Below, in pieces: positions 26,715-39,260 of a stretch of 64,000 nucleotides of DNA (position 1 is its first letter; each line of letters begins with the position of its first letter). Position numbers and translations under genes: made by a program. The notes below the pieces were generated by a model that was not told where the DNA came from, ran no database searches, and saw only the letters and a list, made by a program, of their open reading frames with translations. Location of the stretch: NCBI RefSeq assembly GCF_035582795.1, contig NC_134368.1, positions 32,548,501-32,612,500 of the forward strand, given 5' to 3'. Origin of the DNA: Mycteria americana. Lineage: Eukaryota > Chordata > Aves > Ciconiiformes > Ciconiidae.

Positions 26715-26798
26715 CAACTGAGAGCATATTCAACATATGAAATCAACAACTGAGAGCATATTCAACATCTGTTGAGAGCATTTTCAACATATGAAAAT
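26715..26798. repeat. Three-copy tandem repeat, unit about 28 bp
   Basis: Three adjacent copies share TGAGAGCATATTCAACAT (third copy TGAGAGCATTTTCAACAT). The first and third continue with ATGAAA. Copies lie at 26,715-26,743, 26,744-26,771 and 26,772-26,798. The near identity implies a recent expansion, perhaps polymorphic between individuals. Confidence 0.9.
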
Positions 26799-29700
26799 GC
26801 TTTATGTCATGTTATGAGTCACCTAGGATTTTGAATATGGAAGAATGACTCGTAGTTTAAGGTCAATCCCTATATGAAATTCAGTGCCTACCAGAGAATG
26901 CCTGAAACCTGTGCAAGTCTGGTTTAACTTCTTTTTCTATTTGTGCTCAGTGCTGCTGTTTTGAAGAGTGTTGTTAAGGCATTTGCTACTAGACACTCTC
27001 CAACTAGAAAATATATAAAGTTTGCAGTGTGAGGAATCAGCTGAAATTGCGCTGGAGGATTTTTTTTTTAATAAGTTCAGAACTGGCATAATGTGCAGGC
27101 ATTGCTTGATGTTTCTGAAAGCCTAGCTATCTTTGATTCAGTACTGTCCTTAATTTTACAATTTGCTGTTGTTGACTGCTACCATGCTTGCATATCCCTC
27201 ATTTAATTTACCTCTTAAGAAACTTATGTCTGTTTCATGTGGCTAGTTTCTGTTTTCATTCTAGCAGTAGAAGAAAGAAAAGAAAGAATCATTGTCTTGT
27301 GATGACAGGACAAAAGGTGTTGCTTTAATTCTTTCTCTATTGTCCACAGACCTAAGAGTAATTTTGGAAATCTCCTCCTGGTTTAAGAGTTATCTCTACC
27401 GATTCTTCCCTTGTAATAGTGCTTAGCATTTTGGTTGTTCAACATCCAGGTAAAGCACAGTATATATGGATCTCTTGGGACAGAATGTTCTCTTCTAACT
27501 GTAGAATGTCGAGATTTGTAATTTCAAACTTAATGGATACAGTCAGCAGTTTCATTATCTGCTTTGGCTTGGAAGCATTGGTGCTTTTATTTTCCTGTGG
27601 AAAGATTCTGACCTCGCAGTTCTACAATCAATTTTGTTTTGGCATCCAGTTCGTATTTTCCCAAGAGACATAGTTAGTTCTTGCTGATCACCCCTCATGG
27701 CTGAAGGAAAATGCAATGTACATTTTGAGACTTGTTCCTGAAAAGCAGTTTCTGTGGGATGCTTACATAAACAGACTGCGGTGTACCGTTTTTTTAAAAG
27801 GTATTTCTGGTACGGTGTGTCATTTGCTGGACAAAACCATTAGCTGTTACTGTTTGTAATACTATTGGGATTGTTTTGTTCTTCTTTTATTTCTTTTCTT
27901 CGTTACATGTTACAGTGTCCTTTCTGAATCCCTTTGTGTTTGTACTGGTTTAGGGAGATACTGTTTCTAGACATTCTGCAATATTTTCCCTCTTGTATCT
28001 GGGCATCCTCAGAAGATGGTGTTTCTTTATATAGTGACTTTGGAGAACCATGTTCCTAACTATCTCTAGTGTACTAGATCATTTGGGAATTTTTCTAATA
28101 GTTACTTATCTCAGCCCCATATGCTGTCTTGTTTCTGTTAATACTTTTTTCATCTTCCCATAATCACAGTGCAGGATTAGACTGTACAGGGCTGTTTTGA
28201 AATTATTTGCTGATTCACCTCTATTTTGCTGTGTGAGTGGGATTGTGCCTTCTCAAAAATCACACTGTGGTGTGGCATGAAACTTACTTTTTGATTGAAT
28301 AGTTTTATGTAAGCAGCTGTAAGCCTTCTGGAATAGATTATGTCCTCTCATGCACACCCCATTAGATACACCAGGGTATTCCTTTGTCTCTTGTTGTTGA
28401 TCTAAACCAGATGTAATCCCTAGGATCTGCTTATCCAGCGTGATCATCACTCAAGAGAGAAGTTAACTAACGTGGCCATTTCTGTTGTTGCTGCCTTTGG
28501 CCAAAGTGGTGTCACTCTTTAAGGAATGGGACTGATCCTTACTGCTGAGTCTGGCCTTAACAACATGCCTATGCTCACTGCTTGTTGCATCCTTGACTCA
28601 CTACAGTGCGTTTCTTTGAGCTTTCTGTGGTTTTAGGCTTGTTTTGCTTCTGTTACTGTGTAAGTTCTAGGGCAGTTGCAGCTAAACTGGAGCTCTGGCT
28701 TGCCTGTTTTTACTCCCATTTCCTTTTGCTAGAAAGTCTTGTGGATCTTAGATCCTTAACTGATCTGATTTCTAACACCAAATGAAAATTAGAGGCTCAA
28801 TGTACTGGAGTTAGAATGAATACAAGAGCATTTTTCCCTCATTAATGCTCTCTAATGTTCACCCTGGACAGTGCACTCTTCACAATTAATGTATTTAATT
28901 TTTCTTTGGAAGCCTGATTGGTAAACAATTTGGATTAAAACCACATATGACAGAAAGGAAGAAAGGCAAAAGTAGAGCCCAATTACCATCCCTGCTCCCA
29001 TCCTGGATTTTTAGTCTCTCTTAAAGCATGAGTACACAACTTCTTCAGTAGAACTCTGAAGGAACTAGGACTTTGCAAAGCCAACGTGCAGATGCTGAAA
29101 AATGCGTCTATTTCATTGATATCGCACCCATGTTCAGAGGCTGCTTCCTCTCCTCTCTCCTTTTAATCTTCCTTTGAATCTGCCAATCTGCCATGGCCAC
29201 TGCTGTTGTTTTTTGTCAATGGAGCCCTGCCTTTGACATTGATAGAGTTACAGTTTTATCCCACAGATTTCAGAAAAACATGCCCAGCATGTGCAGTTTG
29301 CCTTACGGTCTGATTATTTCTTTGAAAACCTTTCCATTTAAATGGAAAAACAGATGCCTAGTTTGTCCAGCTGCTCAACCTTGTCATCAGGGACATGCTC
29401 CAGGGATAAGCAGGATTTAGCAGAGGTTAAGGGGGAACATTTGTGCAAGATCTACTTGTTAATATATTAGTGACGTATCACAGGAAGATTCACTTTGGGC
29501 AGGAGCTAAGTGTGGCCTTGATACATCAGCTGATCTCTGACAGTAAGCTCCAATCTAAACTAGATCTCTTGATCTTTTGAGGTTCATCAATTTCCAGAAC
29601 AGTATTTATTGCTTTTGAAATGTTTGAGTAAATACTTACACTGATAAAGATTTAATGGAGGAAGTCCGGTACTCATAGTCTTTTTTTTGACCTCAGGCAA

Positions 29701-31430
29701 AGTGTGGTTGAACTACAATGTTAGCTTTTAGCACCTTGACAGCTTCTTCAGAAATATGCTTTCTTTGGCATAAGCACTTAACACATAATCTGTGTCAGTT
29801 ATGTCTTGCATATTAACTGCTAACACAGTATGTGATATAATGAAACCCAGAAGCATATCTGAATTAAATTTGGCATTGCTGTAGGAAAGAGCCAGTTAAT
29901 GTCCTTGCGTAATGCTTATGTAATAGATTAGATTCTCTGCCTGACTATTCTAGTTGTCTCTGGTGGTGTATATAAAGCTTGCCACCTTGCTAGTACTCAA
30001 TTAGCTCATTCACCATGAGTAAACTAGTTTTCTAGCTTATAGGAGGAAAGCACTTCCAATCCTCTAATTGGTTTATGCATATAATCTTTTCCACACACCA
30101 ACAAGTGCAAAAGTTGACTAGCTAATAGAATCAGAGAATAAAGTGAGAGGGAGAAAAAAAGATAAAGAAAGATCTAAACTCAAGCTCTATGAACAACCTT
30201 GTATAGTAACAGCACCATTTGTTATCCCTTCCATTATTCTGGTTACTTGAGACAACAGGTAAATCTTAATATAGATGAAAACGGATCATAGTCACCTAAT
30301 GGATAGAAATGTTTGATTTTTTTGAGATACACAGTTGCTGTCAAACTCTCAAACCGGCTTTGTGGTGTATATATTATATTAATGTTCTACATATTTTCTT
30401 TATAATGTTTTTAAAGGATGCAAATAGGCTTGAGTTATTACTTGTTATCAGTTTTTAATAGGAAGTTGTACCTTTTATAAAACTTAGATTATGAATCTGG
30501 TAAAAGAGGATATTCTATCTTTAGAAAGCACATTTGAAGATACCATGACAATGTTCAGTTCAGGGTCATTGAGAAATTATGCTGTGTAGCCTCTTTTATG
30601 GCATGGAAGATAACCTTTTAGGGTTTTTATCTGAAAAAGATAATAATCTCAATATGATGTTTTTAGTGAACGTACTGAGCAGGGGCTCTTGAAACAGACT
30701 TTCTTCAAGCCTTTAACTGTGGTCATTGTCAGGACAGAACCAAGACAGTGCTGGGCCTTTGTTAGTTGTCTGTTTCGTCACAGGACGGAAGCTATGAATG
30801 TCAGAAGCAGAAGCACTGTGTCTGACAAGAAATGTCATCCTGAGATTGGACATATGCCTCCCAGGCCTCAGCTGCTTCTCCAGCCTTTCTTACTAGTCTT
30901 TATGACAGAAAAAAAATGCAGCAATGCCTCTTCTAGAGTTAACCAGGACTAGGGTGATGCTCCACTTTAAATTCTGTTATGCAGCCCCTTGTCTGACTTC
31001 CCACCCATTAAGAGTCCTACCATGAATAAAACTTTGGAAATTCTTGCTCTGAAGTATTAACCCTTCAATACTAAGGAAAAATTGTATGTATTGGAAAGCT
31101 TCATATTTCACTTGTTTATTTTAAAAGGTTCTTAAAACAGCATAATCTTCTTTTGAGATGTTGAGAAGTTTTATAAATATTTTGCATCTAAATGCACATC
31201 TTCTAGCCTGCTAATCTCACAACTATCACATGTTCAGAAATCTATTTTACATATGAGCATAGCGAATAATACAGTTTTTAGTTTAAGAACCTGTTTAAGA
31301 GTAAATATTAACTGAAGGCTTAATTCTCCTACCAGAGTTTAAGCAGCTCCTTGCCAAATGCAGAAGAGCAAATCATTTCCCTGAAGACTTTTGATGGTCT
31401 TTCTTCTCTAATAATCATTAAAATTTGAAA

Positions 31431-31450
31431 AATTGCACCAAGGTGCAATT
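31431..31450. repeat. 20-bp near-perfect palindrome
   Basis: AATTGCACC-AA-GGTGCAATT is an inverted repeat with 9-bp arms around a 2-bp centre. It could be a dimeric transcription-factor site. No flanking gene helps to interpret it. Confidence 0.8.
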
Positions 31451-32689
31451 GAAAAGCTTTACGTAGAAAATCAGGGGCATGGTTTCACTTGACCTACAAT
31501 TTTAGCCCCTATTAAACTTCAGGAGAATAACTCAGAAAATAGGTTGAATTACTAAAAAAATGGCCTGATTGGAGAAAAGATGTATTTTCCTGTTGCAACA
31601 TGACTGGGTACACTTCCATTCTGCCAAAAGCTTTGCTCTGTGCCAGTGAACCTCTGTTCACTGTACATTGTCTTTTCCACATAGGCAATTGGTATAACTG
31701 CTTCCCAAAACAGCCAGTGTAACTCTGTGAAAGAACAGCACCTTCTGGATATTCTCAGGCTGGGCACCTGGTTCTGACTGTTGCTGGGTAAGAATGAAAT
31801 GTCTTGTTTGCCTGTTCCTCTGAACCTCTTCAGTCCTGTATAACCCCAGAAACATTCATCAAAGAAGCTGGGTGTGTTGCTTCTCCCCAAGCACACTAAG
31901 TCTCTGAGACAGAAAAGCATGGCACCTTGTATGGTCTCCTTCTGGTACGGACTCAGTACAAATAAATCTCCAAGAACTTCCATTCTCTCTCAAAATGTAG
32001 CTGTAGATACTTTGTTTTCCACAGAATGAGATGGTGACTGGAAATGATTATGACCTTAATAGCACTCCTCTGACTATGCTCTATTCCTGAGGCTCTGACT
32101 CTGTTCCATGACTCAGGGTGGAGGTATTTCTCAGATGGGAGCAAGGAGGCTGGTGTGTATAAGCATAGGGAAGGGGAGTGGGGCTGACCTGCAATATGCT
32201 GAAGAGTTGAGAAATTTGCAGTCTTCAGGAAAAAAAACCTGAAATGGCTGGCCAAAGTGGGCTTTCTAGGTATGGAAAGGATTTGAAGATTGATTGGAAA
32301 AAGCATTTTGGAATCATGGTGGACTGCTATTGTAATTTTTCTTCAGCATGGTGTTACAGCCTCAGAAAAGCATTCATCTGTGGAGTCGGAAATATGTTCC
32401 AAGTTACAAAATGCTAAATCACTGGGTTTGTACAAATATCTTACTTCACCAATATTTATTTGCAGTTCAAATCTCAGAACAGTTGCCCATTGGGTTGCAC
32501 CTCAGTCAAGAAACCACACATCCTATTTTCATATTTTGTTTTGCTGTATAAGAACAACTTGGACATGTTGCATATCATCTATGCGATTACAAACCCAGGC
32601 CACATAGCTGGACCTAGGTCTTTATAGAAAGTTGGCATCCTGCATAACTTTGTGATTAGTTTGTTATACACTCTCAATTAACAAGTGTG

Positions 32690-33215
32690 TTGGAGAGCAG
32701 CGAGGGCAGCTGCTCTGCAATGGAAGGTGAGCCAGAAGCCAAACATGGTTACAAGGCCAGCAGAGAGAAGTGCTTCGCTAGCCAGGGTGCAGGATGGCGG
32801 TGCCCGGGCAAGACGAGCAGGGCAGCTCTGGTCAGGGCACCCACGGTAAGGCACAGCCCAGCAATCACCAGCCAAGTCCACAGTGACGAGGCAGGGCCGG
32901 GGCCAGGCCAGAAAGTCAGCCTGCATGTCAGGGTCTGGGCGTGAGTCAACAGGGCTGATGGCCAGGCGCAGGCACGGCTGCAATGCAGCGGGGTTCGTAG
33001 CTTGTGTGGGAGACAAGTGGTAGTGGCTCCGCTTAAAAGCAGTTTGCGTGGGAAAGCGGAGTCAGCCCTGGTGGAGGCCTCCCCACGACACTGTCTGGAG
33101 GGCTCTGTCCATGTTTGCCAGCAGAAGGGGGACCTCCCTCAACTGCACTGTCTCTAAGATGGCCCCAAGCCCAGGCAGCCAAACCTCTGGGAAGGGCTAT
33201 GCTCTCAGGACCCAT
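32690..33215. other. GC-richer patch without CpG-island density
   Basis: About 500 bp is clearly richer in G and C than its surroundings, with words such as GCAGGGCCGGGGCCAGGCC and several AGGCAGC-type boxes. Several frames are open on both strands, as expected for this composition. It may be an old GC-rich repeat (for example an LTR remnant), a regulatory element or an exon cluster of a non-coding RNA. No family was recognised. Confidence 0.35.
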
Positions 33216-36200
33216 ACAGAGGGATATAAATATGTCTCTAGTAGAACATTTCCAGTGATGGATGTGCCTTTCTGTGCAGTGTCCAAACCTCATTCCTGTT
33301 TAGCAGTTTCCAGCACTGATTCCATGCTCAGTTTGTAAGTCTGTCAAAGGTTCAGGTAGCTTTCTGGATGTGACAGAGTATGTCTGTCACTGTGGCAGAA
33401 TGCTTAGGAGAAAAATAAACTCTTGGGTGATTAGGAGTTCATTTCTGCTGATAGATAAGGAAGAAGCTAGCTGATGGACAGATTCAGTTTTCTGCAAACT
33501 GTTAGTCCAAATCTGTCTGCAGAATCTGAAGTTTTATGTATTATCAATTGAAGAGCTTGCCAGAAATGATCCACCATTATGCATTTATATCCAATCGTAT
33601 GGAAAGGTTAAATATTGTCCTACAGTGCAAAAACGAATCATGAGGCTTGCTTTAAAGTCATGCATTGCTTTATCTGATACTACTGCACAATATTGCAAAC
33701 AGGATCGATCCTAAAACACATTTCTCTTTTGTAATGCTTGTCATAAGGAAGAAGTCAGATGGATTTTATGAGCCTGTATTCTGCCAAGCATTGTGAAGAT
33801 CCGTCAAAACTGACAGAAACTTTTCTGGACTGCCAAATCTTTTTGGAAGGTTCCACATCCTCTCATATTGTCGTTGTTAATCTCTATCTATCATAGTTTA
33901 GCAGATATTCTTTCAAGAATGCATGGTGTAGTATTTAACAAGAAAAATTGTTAAAATATATTAAATTATATTTAAATATTCCATTTAAATCAAAGCTAAC
34001 AAAAAATGAAAATAAGTTTGCAAGTTTATGATGCAGAGACTTCTATGATGCTTTCATATGGTACAGGAAAGGATGACAAGAGCTTTCTGTTTTTTTGATC
34101 CTACATTATCATACCACTGTAATTTACAGACATTTGTTTGGGTAGAAGTCAAAATAAAAAGACTGGGCTCTCCTTTGTTTAGTGTCTGTGCCCTGAAGAA
34201 AGGGATTGGCATCCGTGAAATTTTTCAGAGATCCCTTAGAAGGAAAGCCTTTAATGAAGAGAAGACAGAAATGCTAACCATGGGAATAAGAATATTTATT
34301 GTTTGTGACAGAGATTTGCTTGTGATTCTTTGTTGAATCCCAATGAAGAACTTCAAACAAAGTCCTACATACCACAAACACAAAGCAATAGAAATTTAAG
34401 GTATATTAGGTCTTATGAAAAGGCGGTCTTCCTCTTAAAAAGTACGTATTTTAAAATGCTTACTTACTGTTAACCAATTAAAAATGTTTTATTTAAATAA
34501 AGGTTTCCCAGTAGCTATAACAAGCTACCATCAAACTTGGCAAAGAAACTCATGAAATCTTTGCGTGATACTCAGTCCTTTAAATTGCCCCATGATGAAA
34601 AGGAGGCTTTACCAATTAATTATTTCCCTCTGCTCTTGCACTTCCTCCATATCCCCCCGTCCCTCTCTTATCATGTGCAAATAGTAGAAAATGTGGCTAA
34701 AAACCACTGGATGAGTATGTGAAATGAGCAGTGGCCCAGTCTCATGGAGGTTTAAAAATCTAGTCCCAAATTGCTATAGGGCTAGCCATCATTACATATG
34801 TGGTGAGTGAGAGAGGAAAGGCCAAGGTGAGGATTTTCTATGTATCCTTAAATATCATATAATTATACAGCTGTGTCCTTTTTTCCCATGTTGTTGATAA
34901 TTCTTTCTTGAGAAGATAATGCATCTGCCAGTACCAGCATGTACAGGGATTTGTGGATTAACAATTCTGTAGTCATATTTTTATCCTTAGAAGCCAGAAC
35001 TGTAAGAATTAGAAATCAGTATTCAAAAATACTTTTTACCAGTAGTCTGCTTTGTTCACAAACAAGGCTGCAGTTCACCCAAACTGGAGTAATTTTTACT
35101 CCTTTTGACTAAAATGAGTTTGAACTTCAGTGATATATTTTGCATAGATTGTCACATCTCTCAGGCATTTGTGGAAGAATAGTAAAAAATGGTCACCAAC
35201 ATCCCTGGTTTGCCCAAGAGCAAAATATTTGGACCAGCAGTGTCCATTCCATTGCACATGCATTTTCATGTAAAAGATGTAATCAACTTCCAGCCAAATC
35301 CTTTTCATTACTTCCACATTTAAGAGGAACTCATTAGTATCAGTTAGGAATTTCTGGTTCTTTTCCCCCTCCTCTTTCAGTTGTTAGTGTTTAATTAGTT
35401 TACTGTCTGTTTAATTAGATATTTCTGGACCTGTAAGGCCCTGTGCAGACTTGGTGTACTGCAGCTAAAGGATAAATCAAGTGGATTACTTTTCTAATGT
35501 AAATAGTTTAATTGATTTTCAGTTTAACACATATTTATGGTTTATCTTAGTTAACAGAAAATCTGTAGAGTTACCAGCAGATTATAACTATGGCAACAAG
35601 TATGGAGAAGATGGAACAATTTCTTTTCAGGCTGTAATAGGCAAATGAGTCTCAGAGGTTTTTTTCCACTACCAATACTCTGTTCAGAAGTCAGAACTGT
35701 TAACGTGTGATATCTGGAACATTTGGCAGTTTCATTACTATGAAATGAATACAATGGGGAATCAGAAAATGACTAACAATGGATGTTAAACAAGTTTGTG
35801 ATTTGGAGAAATAATCTACAAAAGATTCGGTGAAATTGGTGTAATCACGGAGGACGGCTCCTTGTTATGTATGTGGTTGAAAAACAATGAAAACAAATAA
35901 TTAAATCAGTGCCAGATTAAGCTTTTACAGCATGGAAGTAATTATATTTTTCATAGCAATTAGCAATGAAATATTCACAAATTCCAAGTTATTTTAATGA
36001 TAATTATAACAATGTGTATACACTTTCCACTGCATACAACAGAAAGGTCCATCTTTAAAACTAAAATCAGTTTCTCATTGAATTTGTCTAGTGAGGCTGA
36101 TGAAACTTTAAGCCCTTTATTTCTTCTCAAAATTAAAAGCTGTGTCAGTGATTGTTGTCACTATTTATCATGGTTCTGGTCTCCTCTTTTAGAGACTTTT

Positions 36201-36777
36201 TTCCTCCTCTGAAATGTATGTTCTGTATGACCTGGGTCTCTCCCTCCGTGCACTCTGCCACATGCATAGGTGTTCTGGAAGATGTGGATGAGTTCTCCAG
36301 CAGCAGAACCTGGTTGCAAGGATCTGTTGGCAGCCCCGCGATGCCAGGTTCGAAGGTGACTGTTCAATGAATCGGCAAGGAGCAGAAAGAACCCGCAGTT
36401 CTATCTGCTGGTCATGAACACTGGAAATCCTTTGGCGCTTCATTGCAGTTTTGCTCTCGCTCTCAAACAAAATACTTCTTCCATTCACTTTTCTGTGACA
36501 GTTATTTCTTTTTTTCCTCTTTTATCACTGAGAAAACAAAAGCCTCACTCTAGTGCCTGACAGCTCTTCTGTAGCCACTGCCCTTGGTGGTCTGTGTTTC
36601 CCAGCTTGTTGTGACTTCTCAGAAGAGTCGTAAGGATCAGGCCAGAGTCCAGGTCAGTGGATTGAACACATCCTCCCACTAGAGGAGAGAAAGCCCCATG
36701 CCTCAAGTGGAGAGATTCCACTGTCTCATAACTGCTAACTCTGAGCAATCCCTGTGTAATCAGCCTTTGCCAGCTCA

Positions 36778-36805
36778 GAGCATGAGCATGAGCATGAGCG
36801 TGAGC
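36778..36805 (+). repeat. (CATGAG)n hexanucleotide microsatellite
   Basis: Four and a half copies of a GAGCAT/GAGCGT hexamer form GAGCATGAGCATGAGCATGA then GCGTGAGC. It is a short, probably length-variable, simple repeat. Confidence 0.9.
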
Positions 36806-38449
36806 TTATCCAGGGCTTGGGGAAAAGCAGGACCACTGAAGTCTTTTCATTCATAGCTGGTGCTATGGTAGAACGGCTCCTTCTCCCCAGGAACTTCTAC
36901 CAGCCAGCTAGCACTGCCACCAGGGCTGAGGGAGACAACTTTACTGCAGGAACTAGAGAAGGGCTGACCACCTCTACAAGCAGTAAGCATTTGATTAATC
37001 TGCTGAGCAGTATTAAGGGTCAACAATATGTTTATGATGAGTTATCCTCACTCAGCTGAAGAGGATCATGAAAATCCTACAGGAAACTAACCCTTCTGTA
37101 GAGAACAAATCAGCTCTTTTTAGCAACTGAGCTTCTGTTCAGATTGTTCATGGTGTTGGAGGCTAAGCCAGTCATCGGTGAGCACCCAGCAGTGGGACAG
37201 AAGGATATTATTATCTCAACAGTTTGGTGGAGTGGAGATGGAGGAGGCAAGGGGAGGCCTGCAGACAGGTTTAGAGGCAGAAGCTAATTTAACATCCCTA
37301 CAGAACTGGTAGTTGAGAAAAAGGTGGGGGATGCAGGTCTCCCACAGGAGATCCCACAGTCACAAGCAGTAGCTTTTCTTATGCCACAAGTCTCTAGCCT
37401 CTTTGCAGCCTCTGATGTTAGGATTCCTGGGATGAAAGTGTGCAATGCCAACATGGCATCCTGGGGAACTGAACGTATTTACTTCAGGACATACACAGCA
37501 GTCAGGTGGAGGGGTGAGTATTTCTTCACTTGTCTCCAAACACAAAGTGTCCAAAGGATAGCCAAAGCAGGTAGCCCTCTCTTTCTTCTCAGGCCGTTTC
37601 TCCAAATGATGAGTGCCATAAGGCTCAGAAACATGCTGTGCTCAACTTTTCTATCCTCCTTGTTCGTGTCATGTCTCGCTGCATTCACCCAGGTCTGCTC
37701 GCAAATTCCTGCCTGGTCTGCTAATCCTGCCATATCTAGTCAACTCTTCATGTTCTTCCAGAGAACCCCACTGTGTTTCACTACTTAAATTTAGGACCTT
37801 ATCTGTGTTTAAAGTCAAAAGCCTGGACCGAACTAATTGTTTTGCCTGTTTGTTAGCCCTGTGGCCAGGGTAAGCCTGGAAAGGACTGTGGCTTTTATAT
37901 TTGTGGGTGAGCCCCATTTCTCTTTTGAGGACTTTGGTTAAGACCTGCTTTCTGGAGTAGCTGTAGCCTCTTTAGACTGGGAAGGCTTGGTTAAGAATTA
38001 GGGGAATGAGTCAAAAGAGTGTTTGAGAAGAGGATCGATAGCTTAGACAGAGGGGGAATAAATGTGCCACGTGAGTGAGGGAGCTTGGCCTTTGGGCTTT
38101 TTTTGTTTTGCTGAACTTGTCAGTAGGGGTCTTGGCTGTGAGTTCAGCATACATTCAAATAACTTACAAGTCAAGTTTTTGATACAGTTGCTCGATTTTT
38201 AGTCTGCTGCAATGAATTTGCAGTGCATACATAAGAAAATAGCTTTAATCACACATTGAAAATAAATCAGTTATAGATTCGGCAATTCAGATATTTATAG
38301 AAGGGCCAGGACAGGTTTGCAGTGCAAAAAAAAAGTTCCTCTTAAGGTGGTTTAGCTTGAAAGTGATTAAAGGATTACAGATTCGTAGAAATGTGTACAA
38401 ATGACATGTGTTCCCTGCCTGTTTCAAAATTATTCTAAATTTAAAATGT

Positions 38450-38474
38450 GTATATATATATTTATATATATATA
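38450..38474. repeat. (TA)n microsatellite
   Basis: TGTATATATATATTTATATA then TATATA is a short interrupted dinucleotide repeat. Confidence 0.9.
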
Positions 38475-38581
38475 GGCTTCCTGGAATTTGAACAATTAAC
38501 CGTTTCATATTGTGCTTTTTATGTATCTGTACTGAAACAAGATACACTGTGTATTTAACTAATACCATTAAATGTAAAATA

Positions 38582-38854
38582 ATGGCTACGGAGTCTGGTG
38601 AACCTCCTGAGAAATCTGTATGTTGCTCCAACTTCCCTGGAGCCTGCCCTCTCAGCAAATCTAGCTCCATTCCTGTGGAGAAGTCCCGACTTGTACATTT
38701 TGTTTGCAGAGTGAATAGCAACGCGATAGCTTTCATGCAATTAGAAGACATTTTGTGGAGCTGTGTCCTTTTCCTCAGAAGACATTGTCCTGTAATTGAA
38801 AACGCGACTCTGGTAGTGGCACCCAAAGCACTAGCGCTGTATGGTTGTGCCTGA
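38582..38854 (+). CDS. Small ORF upstream of second CpG island (90 aa, doubtful)
   Basis: An ATG in good Kozak context (ATAATGG) opens a 90-codon frame starting MATESGEPPEKSVCC and ending in TGA at 38,852-38,854, about 140 bp before the second CpG island. The peptide is cysteine-containing with no recognised motif. The same DNA is also open in minus-strand frames, which argues that the openness is compositional. It could be an exon of a transcript divergent from the island, but nothing beyond the start context supports translation. Confidence 0.15.
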   Translation: MATESGEPPEKSVCCSNFPGACPLSKSSSIPVEKSRLVHFVCRVNSNAIAFMQLEDILWSCVLFLRRHCPVIENATLVVAPKALALYGCA

Positions 38855-38989
38855 TCATTTCAAGGTTAGCTTGCTTCGTCGAGGAAAAAAATGATTAAAG
38901 CTTTCAGTTAAGCAACCTGCAGGCTCACGCGTATTATGCATTTCCCGTTGGAACTGCAAAACGAGGATATAATCGAAGGGAAGGAGGGA

Positions 38990-39260
38990 GACTCCTGACG
39001 AGGCTTCGTGCGTGCTAGCCGTGCCGGTGGCTCGGAAGCGGCAGCGCCGCTGCCCGTGCTGCCGCCGCTGCCCGCGGCCCCGCGGCCGGGCCGGTGCTGC
39101 CGCCCGCTGGCGCCGGCTGTGCCTGCGCGCCGTCCCCACGCCGCTCCCCCGCACGGCCCGGCCCGGCCGCCGGCGTCACGGGCCCCCGCCGGCACACCTG
39201 CTCACGACGCGGCGGTAAATCTCGTCAGGATGGAGGTCCGGTGTCGACGTCTGCTTTTGA
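38990..39260. promoter_or_regulatory. Second CpG island, probable promoter
   Basis: A compact, extremely CpG-rich segment (densest 39,020-39,215) with GCCGCC, CCCGGCCC and CGCGGCGG boxes, a CGTCACG CRE-like word at about 39,173 and an E-box CACCTG near 39,195. It stands in AT-rich DNA and is best explained as the promoter of a second transcription unit or an alternative promoter of the first. A candidate donor GCG|GTAAAT lies at 39,215. An ATG in strong Kozak context (AGGATGG) at 39,230 opens a 26-codon arginine-rich frame. Orientation is not proven. The basic exon candidate 2 kb to the right favours rightward transcription. Confidence 0.8.
39215..39220 (+). other. Candidate splice donor at CpG island edge
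   Basis: GACGCGGCG|GTAAAT at the 3' edge of the island could end a short first exon. A second possibility is GTCGAGAC|GTGAGG near 39,297. Neither can be connected to a named gene. Confidence 0.2.

Larger units (their letters stand above)
25176..38989. other. AT-rich non-coding DNA
   Basis: No supported gene. Contains tandem repeats at 26,715-26,798, a palindrome at 31,431-31,450, a GC-richer patch at 32,690-33,215, a hexanucleotide array at 36,778-36,805, a TA microsatellite at 38,450-38,474 and a small Kozak-context ORF at 38,582-38,854. Several overlapping open frames of 60-180 codons occur, but none has recognisable motifs and most overlap others on the opposite strand. Confidence 0.6.

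Noticed and set aside
26701..26800. CRISPR array
   Set aside because: The three copies are directly adjacent with no spacers. This is a eukaryotic tandem repeat.
31552..31983. 143-codon minus-strand frame
   Set aside because: Composition not clearly protein-like, no motif recognised, and length within what 64 kb of six-frame sequence gives by chance.
36189..36488. 99-codon minus-strand frame with natural-looking N-terminus
   Set aside because: No recognisable family, no splice context, and overlaps other open frames.
37324..37788. 154-codon plus-strand frame
   Set aside because: Starts at a GTG rather than an ATG, has no recognised domain, and overlaps several minus-strand frames.
38287..38826. 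179-codon minus-strand frame, the longest in the window
   Set aside because: It runs through a TA microsatellite and AT-rich DNA, overlaps open plus-strand frames, and has no recognisable motif. Chance is likely.
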